From CAYMFD01 sp964389475 (GTDB taxonomy: Bacteria; Bacteroidota; Bacteroidia; Chitinophagales; Saprospiraceae), in the NCBI GenBank assembly GCA_964389475.1, contig CAYMFD010000002.1, forward strand, positions 58,313-122,312: a stretch of 64,000 bases of DNA, read 5' to 3'. Numbering within the stretch: position 1 is the first letter of the stretch; the number at the start of each line of letters is the position of its first letter. Of the stretch, positions 37,639 to 46,512 are shown in pieces. The notes below the pieces were generated by a model. That model saw only the letters and a program-made list of their open reading frames with translations. It was not told the origin of the DNA and did not search any database. Both the position numbers and the translations under genes were made by a program.

Positions 37639-40600
37639 ATGCAAGGTAAAGGTTTAATAAAGGTATTTCTAGTCCTCCTCACGTTGGTCTGTTTAGTACA
37701 GATGTACTACTTCGTACCGACTAATAAAGTAGAAAAAGCAGCAGAAAGTTTTGCTGCCTCAGCGTCTGCAGACATCACTGATGATCGAGAAGCTAATCGA
37801 CTATACAAAGAGGCTAGAGCTTCTTATCTAGATAGTATGTCGAGCGAGACGATACTAAGCGTACCCATGCTTAAGGACTACACATACAGTGATCTAAAGC
37901 GTCAGCAGTTGGCACTAGGTCTTGACCTTAAAGGTGGTATGAGCAGTGTCCTGCAAGTAGACCTCAAAGAGCTACTCACAGCATTAGCAGGACGTAATGC
38001 CAAGGACGCAACCTTCGTCGCAGCGCTAGAGCGAGCAGACAAGGCGCAAGAGAGTTCGGAGTCAGACTTCGTTACACTATTTGCAGATGCATTCCGAGCA
38101 GAGTCTAATGGAAAGAAACTCAATGAGATCTTTCGCCGTAGTGAGGCACTAGGTGAGATCAATACCAATACGACAGATGGTGAGATCATCGTTATGCTCC
38201 GTGAGAAGGCTAACGAGACTGTAAGCCTTACTTACAACATGCTCAAGGAGCGGATCAACAGACTAGGGGTAGCGTCACCTAACGTATCACTCGATGCGGC
38301 TAGAGACCTCATACTCGTAGAGCTGGCAGGTATCGATAACCCAAAGCGTGCCAAGGAGATCATGTCTGCCACGGCACAGCTAGAGTTCTGGGAGACATAC
38401 CGTGCTAGTGACCCAGGTGTATTAGACGCCTTTACCAAAGCCGATGCCCGCCTTGCAGCTAAAGGAGAGGGTGAGACAGCCACGGAGACCAAAATGGACT
38501 CTATCTATATCCCACAATATGATGAGGATGGCAATGTCATCGACAGCACACTTGAGTTGAGAGAATCAACTGATATGTTTGGTAATACAGGTGGACCACT
38601 ACTATCTATGATAGACCTTAATGGTGCTACTGCGCAATACTACCCAACAGTAATGGGGCTAGTAGATAAGAACAAGAGAGACGCAGTAATGACTATGCTG
38701 GAGCGATCTGATGTTAAAGGTCTCTTCCCTAAGAACAGTAAGTTCATGTGGTCATACAAGCCGTACCAAGGCGTAGATGGTGACTTCACGAGTCAGTACG
38801 AGCTATACATGATCAAGATGTTGTCTGGATCTCAGAAAGCACCACTAGAGGGTGATGTCGTGACAAGTGCGACCCAGAGTATGGACGGCAGCAGCGGACA
38901 GACTAATGTGAGTCTATCTATGGATGCCAGAGGTGCTAAAAAGTGGGCAGAGCTCACAACCAAAGCCGCTAATGCTGGTAACAGAGAGATAGCTATTGCG
39001 CTTGATAATCAGGTCGTATCAGCACCTAGTGTTAACGGTGCTATCACAGGTGGACAGTCTTCTATCACAGGTAACTTTACCGTACAGGAGGCAGTTGACT
39101 TTGCCAATATCCTAGAAGTAGGTAAGCTACCTGCCAAAACAAAAATCATCCAGTCTACTACAGTAGGACCATCTCTAGGTCAGAAGAATATCGATAGCTC
39201 ACTCAAGTCACTACTTGTGGGTGTGGGTCTTCTGCTCGTATTTATGGTGCTTTACTACGGAGGTGCTGGTATCGTTTCTATCCTCGCTCTCTTGCTCAAC
39301 GTATTCTTCATTTTCGGATCGTTGTCATCATTTGGTACCGTACTTACACTGCCTGGTATCGCAGGTATCGTACTTACTATCGGTATGGCCGTGGATGCTA
39401 ACGTAATCATCTTCGAGAGAGTCAAGGAGGAGCTACGAGCAGGCAAGTCACTGCTCGCTGCCATTAATGACGGTTTTAAAAATTCCTACTCGGCCATCAT
39501 TGATGCCAATGTTACTACGATCCTTGTTGCGATTGTACTAGCCTACTTTGGACTAGGACCTATCAAAGGTTTCGCAGTTGTACTTATCATCGGTGTGCTA
39601 TCATCGCTATTCACAGCAGTACTAGTTGGTCGGATGATGATTGACTGGTGGACAAGCGGCAAGGGTAACAGTCTTTCGTTCTGGAATGGCTGGAGCAAAA
39701 ATGCCTTCGCTAACCTTAATGTAGACTGGATAGGTAAGCGTAAGATTGCATATACGATTAGTAGTGTATTGATCGTAGCTGGCCTAGCTAGTATCTTTAC
39801 TAGAGGCTTTGATCTCGGTGTCGAATTTAAAGGTGGATATAGCTACAATATAGAGTTCGGTGACGCTGATGTAACATCAGAAACAATCACGACAGAGCTA
39901 GCATCTGTCTATGGTGATAACTCGTATATCGTCAAGCAAGTCGATGGTGAGAATACTTACAATGTCGTAACCAGTTACCTGATCGACGAAGAAGGCCAGG
40001 AGGCAGACGACCAGGCGATGGAAGCACTTTATAATGGGGTGAAGTCAATGACAGGGGGTGATTTTACGCTAGACGATTTCTCTGATGCATCGTCTATCTC
40101 TGACATTAAGGTGACCAGTACCAGTAAGGTAGAGCCAACTATCGCAGATGATATTAAGAATAGCTCAGGATGGGCAGGTGGCTTCGCACTATTGCTCATA
40201 TTCCTCTACATATTCTTGAGATTTAGCAAGTGGCAGTACTCACTAGGTGCCGTTGCTGCACTATTCCACGATAGTATTATCGTGTTGGGTCTCTTCTCTT
40301 TGCTTAAAGGTGTACTTCCTTTCGCATTGGAGATCAACCAAGCATTTATCGCAGCCATCCTTACAGTGATAGGTTACTCGATCAATGATACGGTTGTCGT
40401 GTTTGATAGGATCAGAGAGTTCCTAGGTATCTATACCAATAAATCTAAGGACGAGGTCCTCAATATGGCGATCAATAGTACCTTCTCTAGGACGATCGTA
40501 ACGTCGTTGACGACATTGATCGTGGTGCTAGTACTTCTGATCTTCGGTGGTGGCGCTATCAAGGGTTTTGCCTTTGCACTACTCATCGGTATCCTAGTGG

Positions 40601-40734
40601 GTACGTACTCTAGTATCTTCGTGGCGACACCGATCGTAAGAGACTTTAGTGATGACCTCCATGCTAAGAAGGCAAGCAAGAGCAAAGACTCAGGTAAGAC
40701 TTTCGGAAGAGCGAAAGCAGCAGCGTCAAGCTAG
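37639..40734 (+). CDS. secDF: Protein translocase subunit SecDF (fusion)
   Basis: 1031 residues from ATG 37639 (MQGKGLIKVFLVLLTLVCLV), the usual start in this phylum. SecD half: first TM helix, the periplasmic P1 region with LGLDLKGGMSSVLQVDL (the SecD DLKGG motif) and NRLGVASPNVSL, then six TM helices containing GIAGIVLTIGMAVDANVIIFERVKEEL. SecF half starts about residue 700: GFDLGVEFKGGYSYNIEF and VIGYSINDTVVVFDRIREFL. It uses the proton gradient to pull exported chains through SecYEG into the periplasm. The natural SecD-SecF fusion is common in Bacteroidota. It sits right behind the giant secreted protein but has its own promoter and terminator. Confidence 0.97.
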   Translation: MQGKGLIKVFLVLLTLVCLVQMYYFVPTNKVEKAAESFAASASADITDDREANRLYKEARASYLDSMSSETILSVPMLKDYTYSDLKRQQLALGLDLKGGMSSVLQVDLKELLTALAGRNAKDATFVAALERADKAQESSESDFVTLFADAFRAESNGKKLNEIFRRSEALGEINTNTTDGEIIVMLREKANETVSLTYNMLKERINRLGVASPNVSLDAARDLILVELAGIDNPKRAKEIMSATAQLEFWETYRASDPGVLDAFTKADARLAAKGEGETATETKMDSIYIPQYDEDGNVIDSTLELRESTDMFGNTGGPLLSMIDLNGATAQYYPTVMGLVDKNKRDAVMTMLERSDVKGLFPKNSKFMWSYKPYQGVDGDFTSQYELYMIKMLSGSQKAPLEGDVVTSATQSMDGSSGQTNVSLSMDARGAKKWAELTTKAANAGNREIAIALDNQVVSAPSVNGAITGGQSSITGNFTVQEAVDFANILEVGKLPAKTKIIQSTTVGPSLGQKNIDSSLKSLLVGVGLLLVFMVLYYGGAGIVSILALLLNVFFIFGSLSSFGTVLTLPGIAGIVLTIGMAVDANVIIFERVKEELRAGKSLLAAINDGFKNSYSAIIDANVTTILVAIVLAYFGLGPIKGFAVVLIIGVLSSLFTAVLVGRMMIDWWTSGKGNSLSFWNGWSKNAFANLNVDWIGKRKIAYTISSVLIVAGLASIFTRGFDLGVEFKGGYSYNIEFGDADVTSETITTELASVYGDNSYIVKQVDGENTYNVVTSYLIDEEGQEADDQAMEALYNGVKSMTGGDFTLDDFSDASSISDIKVTSTSKVEPTIADDIKNSSGWAGGFALLLIFLYIFLRFSKWQYSLGAVAALFHDSIIVLGLFSLLKGVLPFALEINQAFIAAILTVIGYSINDTVVVFDRIREFLGIYTNKSKDEVLNMAINSTFSRTIVTSLTTLIVVLVLLIFGGGAIKGFAFALLIGILVGTYSSIFVATPIVRDFSDDLHAKKASKSKDSGKTFGRAKAAASS

Positions 40735-40750
40735 TAGCAATCGATACATA

Positions 40751-40804
40751 AAAAATAAAAGAGGGGTATACTACGATCACGTAGTATACCCCTCTTTTAT
40801 TTTT
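40751..40804 (+). terminator. Strong bidirectional-type terminator after secDF
   Basis: A perfect 25-bp stem: 40751-40775 pairs with 40780-40804, loop ATCA. The arms begin with A-run and end with T-run (TTTTATTTTT), so it can act in both directions, toward secDF and toward the leftward barrel gene at 41015. Confidence 0.9.
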
Positions 40805-40861
40805 GGACTAAGGTCGAACCGCGGCAGGACTAACATATATTCCTAATTCATGTAGAAGAAG

Positions 40862-40932
40862 GCGTCGTGCTGAGCGAAGCCGAAGTCCGTTGTGCTGAAG
40901 TTATCGACAGAAGGCTAGTCGAAGCCTTTCCG
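40862..40932. repeat. Possible degenerate dispersed (REP-like) repeat
   Basis: GTGCTGAGCGAAGCCGAAG near 40868 and AAGGCTAGTCGAAGCCTT near 40913 look like pieces of the GCTGAGCG-AGTCGAAG family of short intergenic repeats in many Bacteroidota. Only one locus is in the window, so repetition is not shown. Confidence 0.3.
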
Positions 40933-41014
40933 ACAGTGCAATAAGACCAAAAATTAACCCTGCATCACCAGATGAGGACCTTTCCACTATAATCAATATA
41001 GCACACCAGTTTTG

Positions 41015-41665
41015 CTAAGGTATCAGATACTCGAAACCTATGGATGCTAGTCCGTCTGGGCTAGTCAGGTTAACCGTATGTTGCCAGAGGTTAAAGCCAC
41101 TGCCAAAATCAGGTTTGCGAAGGTCGACAGATAGTACATTGAGTAGGCCAGTCACCCTAAATCGATCGTTGATATTGTACGCTAGGCCCAGAGGTGCAGC
41201 TACCTCTACAGCTAATTCTCTATAGGTGTATGGGTCAAGTCCGTCGATGTACCTATCGATTTGTACCCTAGCACTTGGTTGGATAAACACACTTAACCGT
41301 TCATTTTTTACTAGCCATCGCCTACTTATAAATGATAGTCCTTGGCTGTGTTCTCGGTTGGTTTCTGTTCGTAAAAAAGTAGGGTTAAATAAGTCATTGT
41401 TAAAATAGCTATAGCCATAAGAAATGCCTACACCTAGATCCCATTTTTGAGACCGCTGCCACATAATGTATCCGTCTACCCCTATGGAAGTAGTTCTCCT
41501 GTTAATAACAACTAAATCACCACCGCTCCGAAAGCTACCGCCATTATCAGTTGTCGAAAACGATAAGTTGCCTCCTGTGTAGATGATTCTACTGTCCTCT
41601 TCCTGGGCAGAGATTGCAAAGCTTAGCGCAATAAGGCTGCTTGCTAGAATTATACGTAGTAGTAT
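41015..41665 (-). pseudogene. Small outer-membrane beta-barrel gene with no usual start codon
   Basis: Leftward frame of about 216 codons. A full signal peptide (LLRIILASSLIALSFAISAQ) is present, but the frame upstream is closed by a TAA and contains no ATG, GTG or TTG before it. The codon where a start is expected is ATA (41665-41663). An ATG-to-ATA change would give MLLRIILASSLIALSFAISAQ. The mature part alternates hydrophobic residues (WDLGVGISYGYSYF, LSVFIQPSARVQIDR, LASIGFEYLIP), typical of an 8-10-strand barrel. The internal ATG at 41464 would make a 149-residue form without signal. It is related to the frameshifted gene at 43348-43922 (FIQP/FVQP, final LTxxxG). ATA initiation cannot be excluded. 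Confidence 0.6.
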
Positions 41666-41972
41666 AGAGGTTGAGTTTAATGTATTATTTTACAAACAGT
41701 GTCTGGAGAATATAAAGGTAAAGTATTACTTTATTAGACACAGACAATATGTAAAAGGCTTGGTGCTTTCTGACGAGATTTTCGATGGCTTTACTATAAT
41801 TTCGTAGGTCATTCTAGGTCATGACGAGAGGTGATTAAAGATCCTGCCTATCTAAACCCTTGCGATTGTATCTTTGTGCTGGATTAATGATAAGGTGTGA
41901 CATCAAGCATTGGCCTATTGCACAAATCCTTAGCCTTGAGTTAACTCTTATTAATCATCAAATTAGACCAAA
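41666..41972. other. Intergenic region between divergent genes
   Basis: 307 AT-rich bases. TATCTTTG at 41869-41876 fits a -7 box for the rightward gene at 41973, but no TTG lies 17-23 bases before it. Nothing else is supported. Confidence 0.35.
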
Positions 41973-42872
41973 ATGAAACAAGTATTACTACTCTCTATTG
42001 CATTCATTCTACTCAGCCAACCTGACCTTGTGGCTCAAAAAGTAAAATACAAAAAAGGGAAAGTATATGTGAATAAAGAGCATAGGTATAATTTCAATAA
42101 AATTGAGGACCAAAATAAGACCTTGGACTCATATGTGTTAAAAAACTTAAATGATACTATTGTGCTGTCAATAGTTGATACTGCCTTCTACTTGGATAAA
42201 TTGCCGCACGAAATAGGCCAAAGAATTGGGTATGAAGCCTATAAATGCACCGCACATAAAGATAACTTAGTCGGTGTTTTCCCATATTCTCCAGTCATGG
42301 GTTATCCAAAGCAAAGAGTCAAGGATCTTTCAAAAGTAGGGTTTTTCAGTAGTGGAGAATTCACTAAAGCAACCTTTAATCAATTTATAGAAAAACAATA
42401 CCCCGATCAGATTAGCATAGAACTTGAACGCTTAGACTTGCTAAATAAAGAGAGGGTCATAAATTATAATTTGAGTGTTGAATTGCTAGATTCTCTAAAA
42501 GAACGGAAGCCATCTACACCTGTTGTGACTATAAATATACATAAGCCCGGAGGCTTTGTGATTAGAGAGTCTAATACCATCCTTGCGGAAATAAATTTAA
42601 TAACCAAAGGAAGTAATAACCATTCCTATTCAGTGGTAAATCATAATTTAGTTGAATTGGCAGAAATAAATATATTTCAAAATCCACAAATAATAAGTGG
42701 ATTAAATCAAATAAAGTACAATGTCAAGTTACTTGCACTCGGGACGGATAATTCTGAATCGAATTACAAGTGGTTTTCCAAACTACTGAAAAATGTTGGA
42801 TCTCAAAATCCCTCTACCCATAGTAAAATGACAGAAATAGCCAAGTACTTAGTTGTGAATGGATTTCTGTAA
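41973..42872 (+). CDS. Secreted orphan protein, AT-rich
   Basis: 299 residues with signal peptide MKQVLLLSIAFILLSQPDLVAQ. I do not recognise the family. The mature part is Lys/Asn/Ile-rich (KVKYKKGKVYVNKEHRYNFN), contains NNHSYSVVNHNLVELAEINIF and no cysteine pairs beyond one Cys, no TM helix and no sorting domain. Codon use is clearly more A/T-ending than in neighbours, which together with the surrounding broken genes suggests recent acquisition. The N-terminal sequence KYKKGKVYVNK is typical of short secreted proteins in Bacteroidota whose function is unknown. Confidence 0.7.
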   Translation: MKQVLLLSIAFILLSQPDLVAQKVKYKKGKVYVNKEHRYNFNKIEDQNKTLDSYVLKNLNDTIVLSIVDTAFYLDKLPHEIGQRIGYEAYKCTAHKDNLVGVFPYSPVMGYPKQRVKDLSKVGFFSSGEFTKATFNQFIEKQYPDQISIELERLDLLNKERVINYNLSVELLDSLKERKPSTPVVTINIHKPGGFVIRESNTILAEINLITKGSNNHSYSVVNHNLVELAEINIFQNPQIISGLNQIKYNVKLLALGTDNSESNYKWFSKLLKNVGSQNPSTHSKMTEIAKYLVVNGFL

Positions 42873-43347
42873 GTTGACCTATTTGGGCCCAGCCACACCT
42901 TCTCTACTACCACTGTGTACACTAGCTGAATCCTGTGTTAAATATCAACTTGGGGATTACGACGATGTTTACGTTTTTCGCCCTGGCAGCATATAGGTTA
43001 CCTAGTTCAACGTATCCATCTCCTGCAAGACTATCCGCAGGGCAGTCTATGGAGTACTCTTTGGCTTTGATCACTGTATCAGGACATAATCAGGCCTCGT
43101 CTGCTTGATTTGCAAAGTCCGGACCATGGCTCGTGTTTCTTATTGCTAACTAGGGTCTGCAACGAGAATGAATTACTCTAGGATATACCCAAAGCACTAT
43201 AGGCTTTAGCGTAGGTCAAGCACATAAGTACCTATACCCCTATATGTAGACGCTGATGTCGACTGCTCAAGTGGTGTAGAGCCTTCACATTGCCCTGACT
43301 ATAATACTATCAACGACAGATGAGGTGCCAACTTGACATCTTGCTAT
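42873..43347. other. 475-base region with only a gene remnant
   Basis: No intact gene. The minus-strand frame at 42922-43089 is the only protein-like stretch (listed separately). The rest shows no promoter, hairpin or repeat I can support. Confidence 0.5.
42922..43089 (-). pseudogene. Possible C-terminal remnant of a secreted-protein gene
   Basis: An open minus-strand stretch of 55 codons between a TGA and a TAG, without a start codon, reads LCPDTVIKAKEYSIDC then PADSLAGDGYVELGNLYAAR. It has protein-like composition but no recognisable family and lies in a region of decaying genes. Confidence 0.3.
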
Positions 43348-43922
43348 TTATAGTCGCACCTCGACACCCACTTGGACCCCAGATGTCCTATTGGTGAGCT
43401 CGATAGTGTGATGGATAGTATCGAAGTCATCAAATGTATATAGGTATACATTAGCTAAGGTGGCCTGTAGTACGCCACGTACACGTTCCGATAGATCGAT
43501 AGTGGCGCCAACTGCACCACTGATACCAAGAGTGTAGGTATGCGAGACTGTGTCGAAGCCGATAATCTCACTACGATCGTATTCAAAGTAGGGTGTGGGT
43601 TGCACGAAAACCTTAACCTGATTCTGATCGACTAGATTATACCTATGAAACCCGAATACCCCAAGGCGCATAGATTTAGAGTCATATATATCTAGTTCTT
43701 GCCCATCAAGGCTAGACACTATTAGCGAATTGTTGGCGTATCTGTAGGAGAGATTGAGACCCCCGCCCCAGATCTTGCCTGCCATTTTTTACTTGTAGTA
43801 AATAGGACCGAATACCTATCGAAGTAGAAGGGCCAGCAGAGTTTTGTAAAACGGTGTTCTTGGCCATAGGTGGTGCTATAGAGGCACATTACCATTACGA
43901 CCGTGTATAAGATTGCTTTCAT
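43348..43922 (-). pseudogene. Frameshifted small outer-membrane beta-barrel gene
   Basis: The ATG at 43922 opens a signal peptide (MKAILYTVVMVMCLYSTTYG, cut before QEHRF) in one frame. The barrel itself (GGGLNLSYRYANNSLIVSSL ... FVQPTPYFEYDRSEIIGFD ... TSGVQVGVEVRL) is in another frame that stays open to 43348. The switch falls in or next to a GGGGCGGGGG tract near 43762-43771, where one extra base would join the frames as ...GGGLNLSY. It is a paralogue of the gene at 41015-41665 by its QP-x-DR-GFD/GLD pattern. A homopolymer slip (inactive or phase-variable) or a sequencing error would look the same. Confidence 0.6.
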
Positions 43923-43927
43923 ATTCT

Positions 43928-44090
43928 GATACCATTTCTACTGTAAGGTTTCGCATTAGTTTTTGAGTTTAGTCAAAATCAGATGAGTCAAAAAACGTAG
44001 TGGTAGCCGTAGCTACCACGAGGCTTTTTGGCGAAATATGATGAAGAATAAGGTAAAAAATAAGTGAAATTCTGTAGCAGAAATGGTATT
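43928..44090. repeat. 160-bp self-complementary element (MITE-like or large terminator hairpin)
   Basis: The 80-base left half (43928-44007) is an imperfect inverted copy of the right half (44012-44090). The ends match as ATACCATTTCT and the centre as GTGGTAGC-CGTA-GCTACCAC; several of the mismatches between are transitions that allow G-U pairs in RNA. It begins six bases upstream of the barrel pseudogene's ATG, and its other end supplies two bases of the rocD TAA stop. On the minus strand the central hairpin is followed by TTTTTT (43995-43990), so it can also terminate rocD transcription. Confidence 0.65.
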
Positions 44091-45327
44091 AGCTAGCGTA
44101 CTGCTCTATCGTCTTCTCTATAATCTCACAGCATTCGTCTAGCTCCTCCTCGGTCATGACCAGTGGTGGTGCAAATCTGATGATGTTACCATGCGTAGGT
44201 TTGGCCAGCAAGCCATTGTCGCGTAGGGCTAGACAAATGTTCCATGCCGTCTCACTCTCCTCATGATCATTGATGACGATGGCGTTGAGTAGTCCCTTAC
44301 CTCTAGCGAGTGTCACTAGGTCACACCGCTCTGCTAGTTGGGTCATGCGTTGTCTGAAGACCTGGCCTAGCTGCTCGGCCCTATCAGATAGGTTTTCGTC
44401 TCGCACTACTTCTAGTGCTGCCATAGCTACTGCACAGGCTAGAGGATTACCACCGAAGGTAGAGCCGTGCTCTCCCGGCTTGATGGTAAGCATGATCTCG
44501 TCTCTACACAGAACAGCTGATACTGGGAATACTCCACCTGAGAGTGCCTTACCCAGCACTAGGATGTCTGGCTTAAAGCCATGGTGGTCACAGCATACGA
44601 GCTTGCCTGTACGAGCGATCCCTGTCTGCACCTCATCCGCTATGAAAAGCACATTGGCTGCGCGACACATATCATATGCGTCCTTGAGGTAGTTGTCATC
44701 TGGTACAACTACACCGGCCTCACCTTGGATGGGCTCTACCATGAACCCTGCAACGTTGGGATCCTTAAGCGCCTCTGTGAGTGCCTCAAGGTCATTGTAA
44801 GGGATGATCTGATAACCAGGCATGTATGGTCCGAAGCCCTTTGTGCTACTGGGGTCAGTACTAGAGCTAATAGCTCCAAGAGTCCTTCCCCAGAAATTGC
44901 CTTCGACAAAAATGATCTTCGCTTGATTGGTCGGTACGCCTTTGACCTCGTAGGCCCACTTGCGGCATAGTTTGACAGCCGTCTCGCCACCTTCTACACC
45001 CGTATTCATCGGCAGTACCTTGTCATAGCCGAAGTACTCCGTCATAAACTGCTCATACTTGCCCAGCATATCATTGTGGAATGCTCTAGACGTAAGGGTT
45101 AGTGTGTCTGCTTGATCTTTCAGTGCTTGCACGATGTGTGGGTGGCAGTGGCCTTGGTTGACAGCGCTGTAGGCGGAGAGAAAGTCGTAGTAGTGCTTGC
45201 CTTCGACGTCCCAGAGATGCACGCCTTCGCCTTTAGCGAGTACGACTGGTAGTGGGTGGTAATTGTGGGCTCCGTGCTTGTCTTCGAGAGCTATATAATC
45301 TGCTGATGTAAGCGTCGATGTAGTCAT
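44089..45327 (-). CDS. rocD: Ornithine--oxo-acid aminotransferase
   Basis: 412 residues starting MTTSTLTSADYIALEDKHGA. Class III PLP aminotransferase with ornithine aminotransferase character: HNYHPLPVVLAKGEGVHLWD, FLSAYSAVNQGHCHP, MNTGVEGGETAVKLCRKW, EPIQGEAGVVVPDD, IADEVQTGIARTGKL and the PLP lysine in DILVLGKALSGG. It converts ornithine and 2-oxoglutarate to glutamate semialdehyde and glutamate (arginine/proline metabolism), in the cytoplasm. Length is normal. It stands alone; the stop codon overlaps the hairpin element at 43928-44090. Confidence 0.96.
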   Translation of the reverse strand: MTTSTLTSADYIALEDKHGAHNYHPLPVVLAKGEGVHLWDVEGKHYYDFLSAYSAVNQGHCHPHIVQALKDQADTLTLTSRAFHNDMLGKYEQFMTEYFGYDKVLPMNTGVEGGETAVKLCRKWAYEVKGVPTNQAKIIFVEGNFWGRTLGAISSSTDPSSTKGFGPYMPGYQIIPYNDLEALTEALKDPNVAGFMVEPIQGEAGVVVPDDNYLKDAYDMCRAANVLFIADEVQTGIARTGKLVCCDHHGFKPDILVLGKALSGGVFPVSAVLCRDEIMLTIKPGEHGSTFGGNPLACAVAMAALEVVRDENLSDRAEQLGQVFRQRMTQLAERCDLVTLARGKGLLNAIVINDHEESETAWNICLALRDNGLLAKPTHGNIIRFAPPLVMTEEELDECCEIIEKTIEQYAS

Positions 45328-45401
45328 ATATTTTGCTTGTTTCTATGTTGTGGAGTTATAAAGGTAGCACTCTAGATGGACTATTTTGCGTGATAGTTCG
45401 C

Positions 45402-46417
45402 CTAGCTCAAGAAGGCAATAGCCATACTAATTACTACAAGCGCCAGTATAGTGAACGCTATGCTGGCTACCGACACCAGAGTGGTCAGAAGCAAACACTG
45501 CCACCATCTGAGAATGTAAAAATCTTTAAAACTCACGAAGGCATAGACAGCTATGATAATTAGCGCTGGTAGTCCTGTTGGTAGTCCGAAGAAGTAGGCT
45601 AGCAGTATGGCGATGCTGACGATGATAAGAACGAAGCACAGTAAGTAGGTCAGGAAAGTAAGGTGCTGTGTGAGGAATGGATATTTCCTCCTAAAGACCA
45701 GTAATAGTAGAAGTCCAATAAGCGGTAAAGTGAGTACGAATGACCATGTGATATTGGATATCATCTTGTCTATGACCTTGTCTGGATTGATAAACGTTTT
45801 TCCACAAGCCGCTACTTCTATCTTCTTCCAGAGTCCTTTGACGTTGTACTTCTCTGCTATTTCCTGGTTGGATAGATTAACAAGGTCCCAACTGGCAACT
45901 TTAGGATATCTACGGAATACCTCTTGCTGTGTACCAGAACTTACCATAATAGGGTAGGTCTGGAGACTGTCCCGATCGTGTATTGTCTCACCAGTTACAG
46001 TATTAAGAGCTGCGGAGTCAATTATAATACCAGCCACAGTCAAGCTGTCAATGGCATGATTTAGTGCAACCTCATACTTGTCGGCTGTGAGTAAGTGTTG
46101 CTTCAAGTCAAACGTTTCTCCGAGTCTCGTATTGATTAAGATAAGGGCAGTATAGCACCGATTATCACTAAGAGACGTAGCGGATGTACATACCTCTTGC
46201 GTCGTCCACTGATGTATGCAATGGGTACTTTGGCAGCAGATGTCAGATCCACTAGGGTCGTCCACAGGCTACTCTCCGTACTAAATAGTTGTAGGAGAAA
46301 TTGATTAAAAAAAGTGGAGACAGACTCATTGACAGCTCGATGACGCTGACCACACTTCGGACTGAATTGATCCTCTCGATGGAGGGGGGATTGGCAATTA
46401 TGGCACGTAGTAGACAC
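45402..46417 (-). pseudogene. DUF3667-like zinc-ribbon membrane protein, frameshifted
   Basis: The 5' part from a GTG at 46417 codes STTCHNCQSPLHREDQFSPK and CGQRH, a DUF3667-type N-terminal zinc ribbon, then ends prematurely after LRLLVIIGAILPLS. The continuing protein (ILINTRLGETFDLKQHLL, then several TM helices in SFVLTLPLIGLLLLLVF and TYLLCFVLIIVSIAILLAYF) is in a different frame down to 45402. The frames meet near 46150. In addition the third metal ligand is missing: the ribbon reads FSPKCGQ where the family has C-x-x-C-G-Q. Function of the family is unknown. Two independent defects support a pseudogene over a sequencing error. Confidence 0.7.
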
Positions 46418-46512
46418 AAGTGCAAGTTACGTCGATCTATTCGTAGTGTTCACTATGATGAGCCGCATACCTTTGTGGTTGTTTGGGTTTTTGTATTACT
46501 GATAGCTCGGAT

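Noticed and set aside
37639..40734. SecD-SecF fusion as unusual
   Set aside because: It is a common natural arrangement in this phylum.
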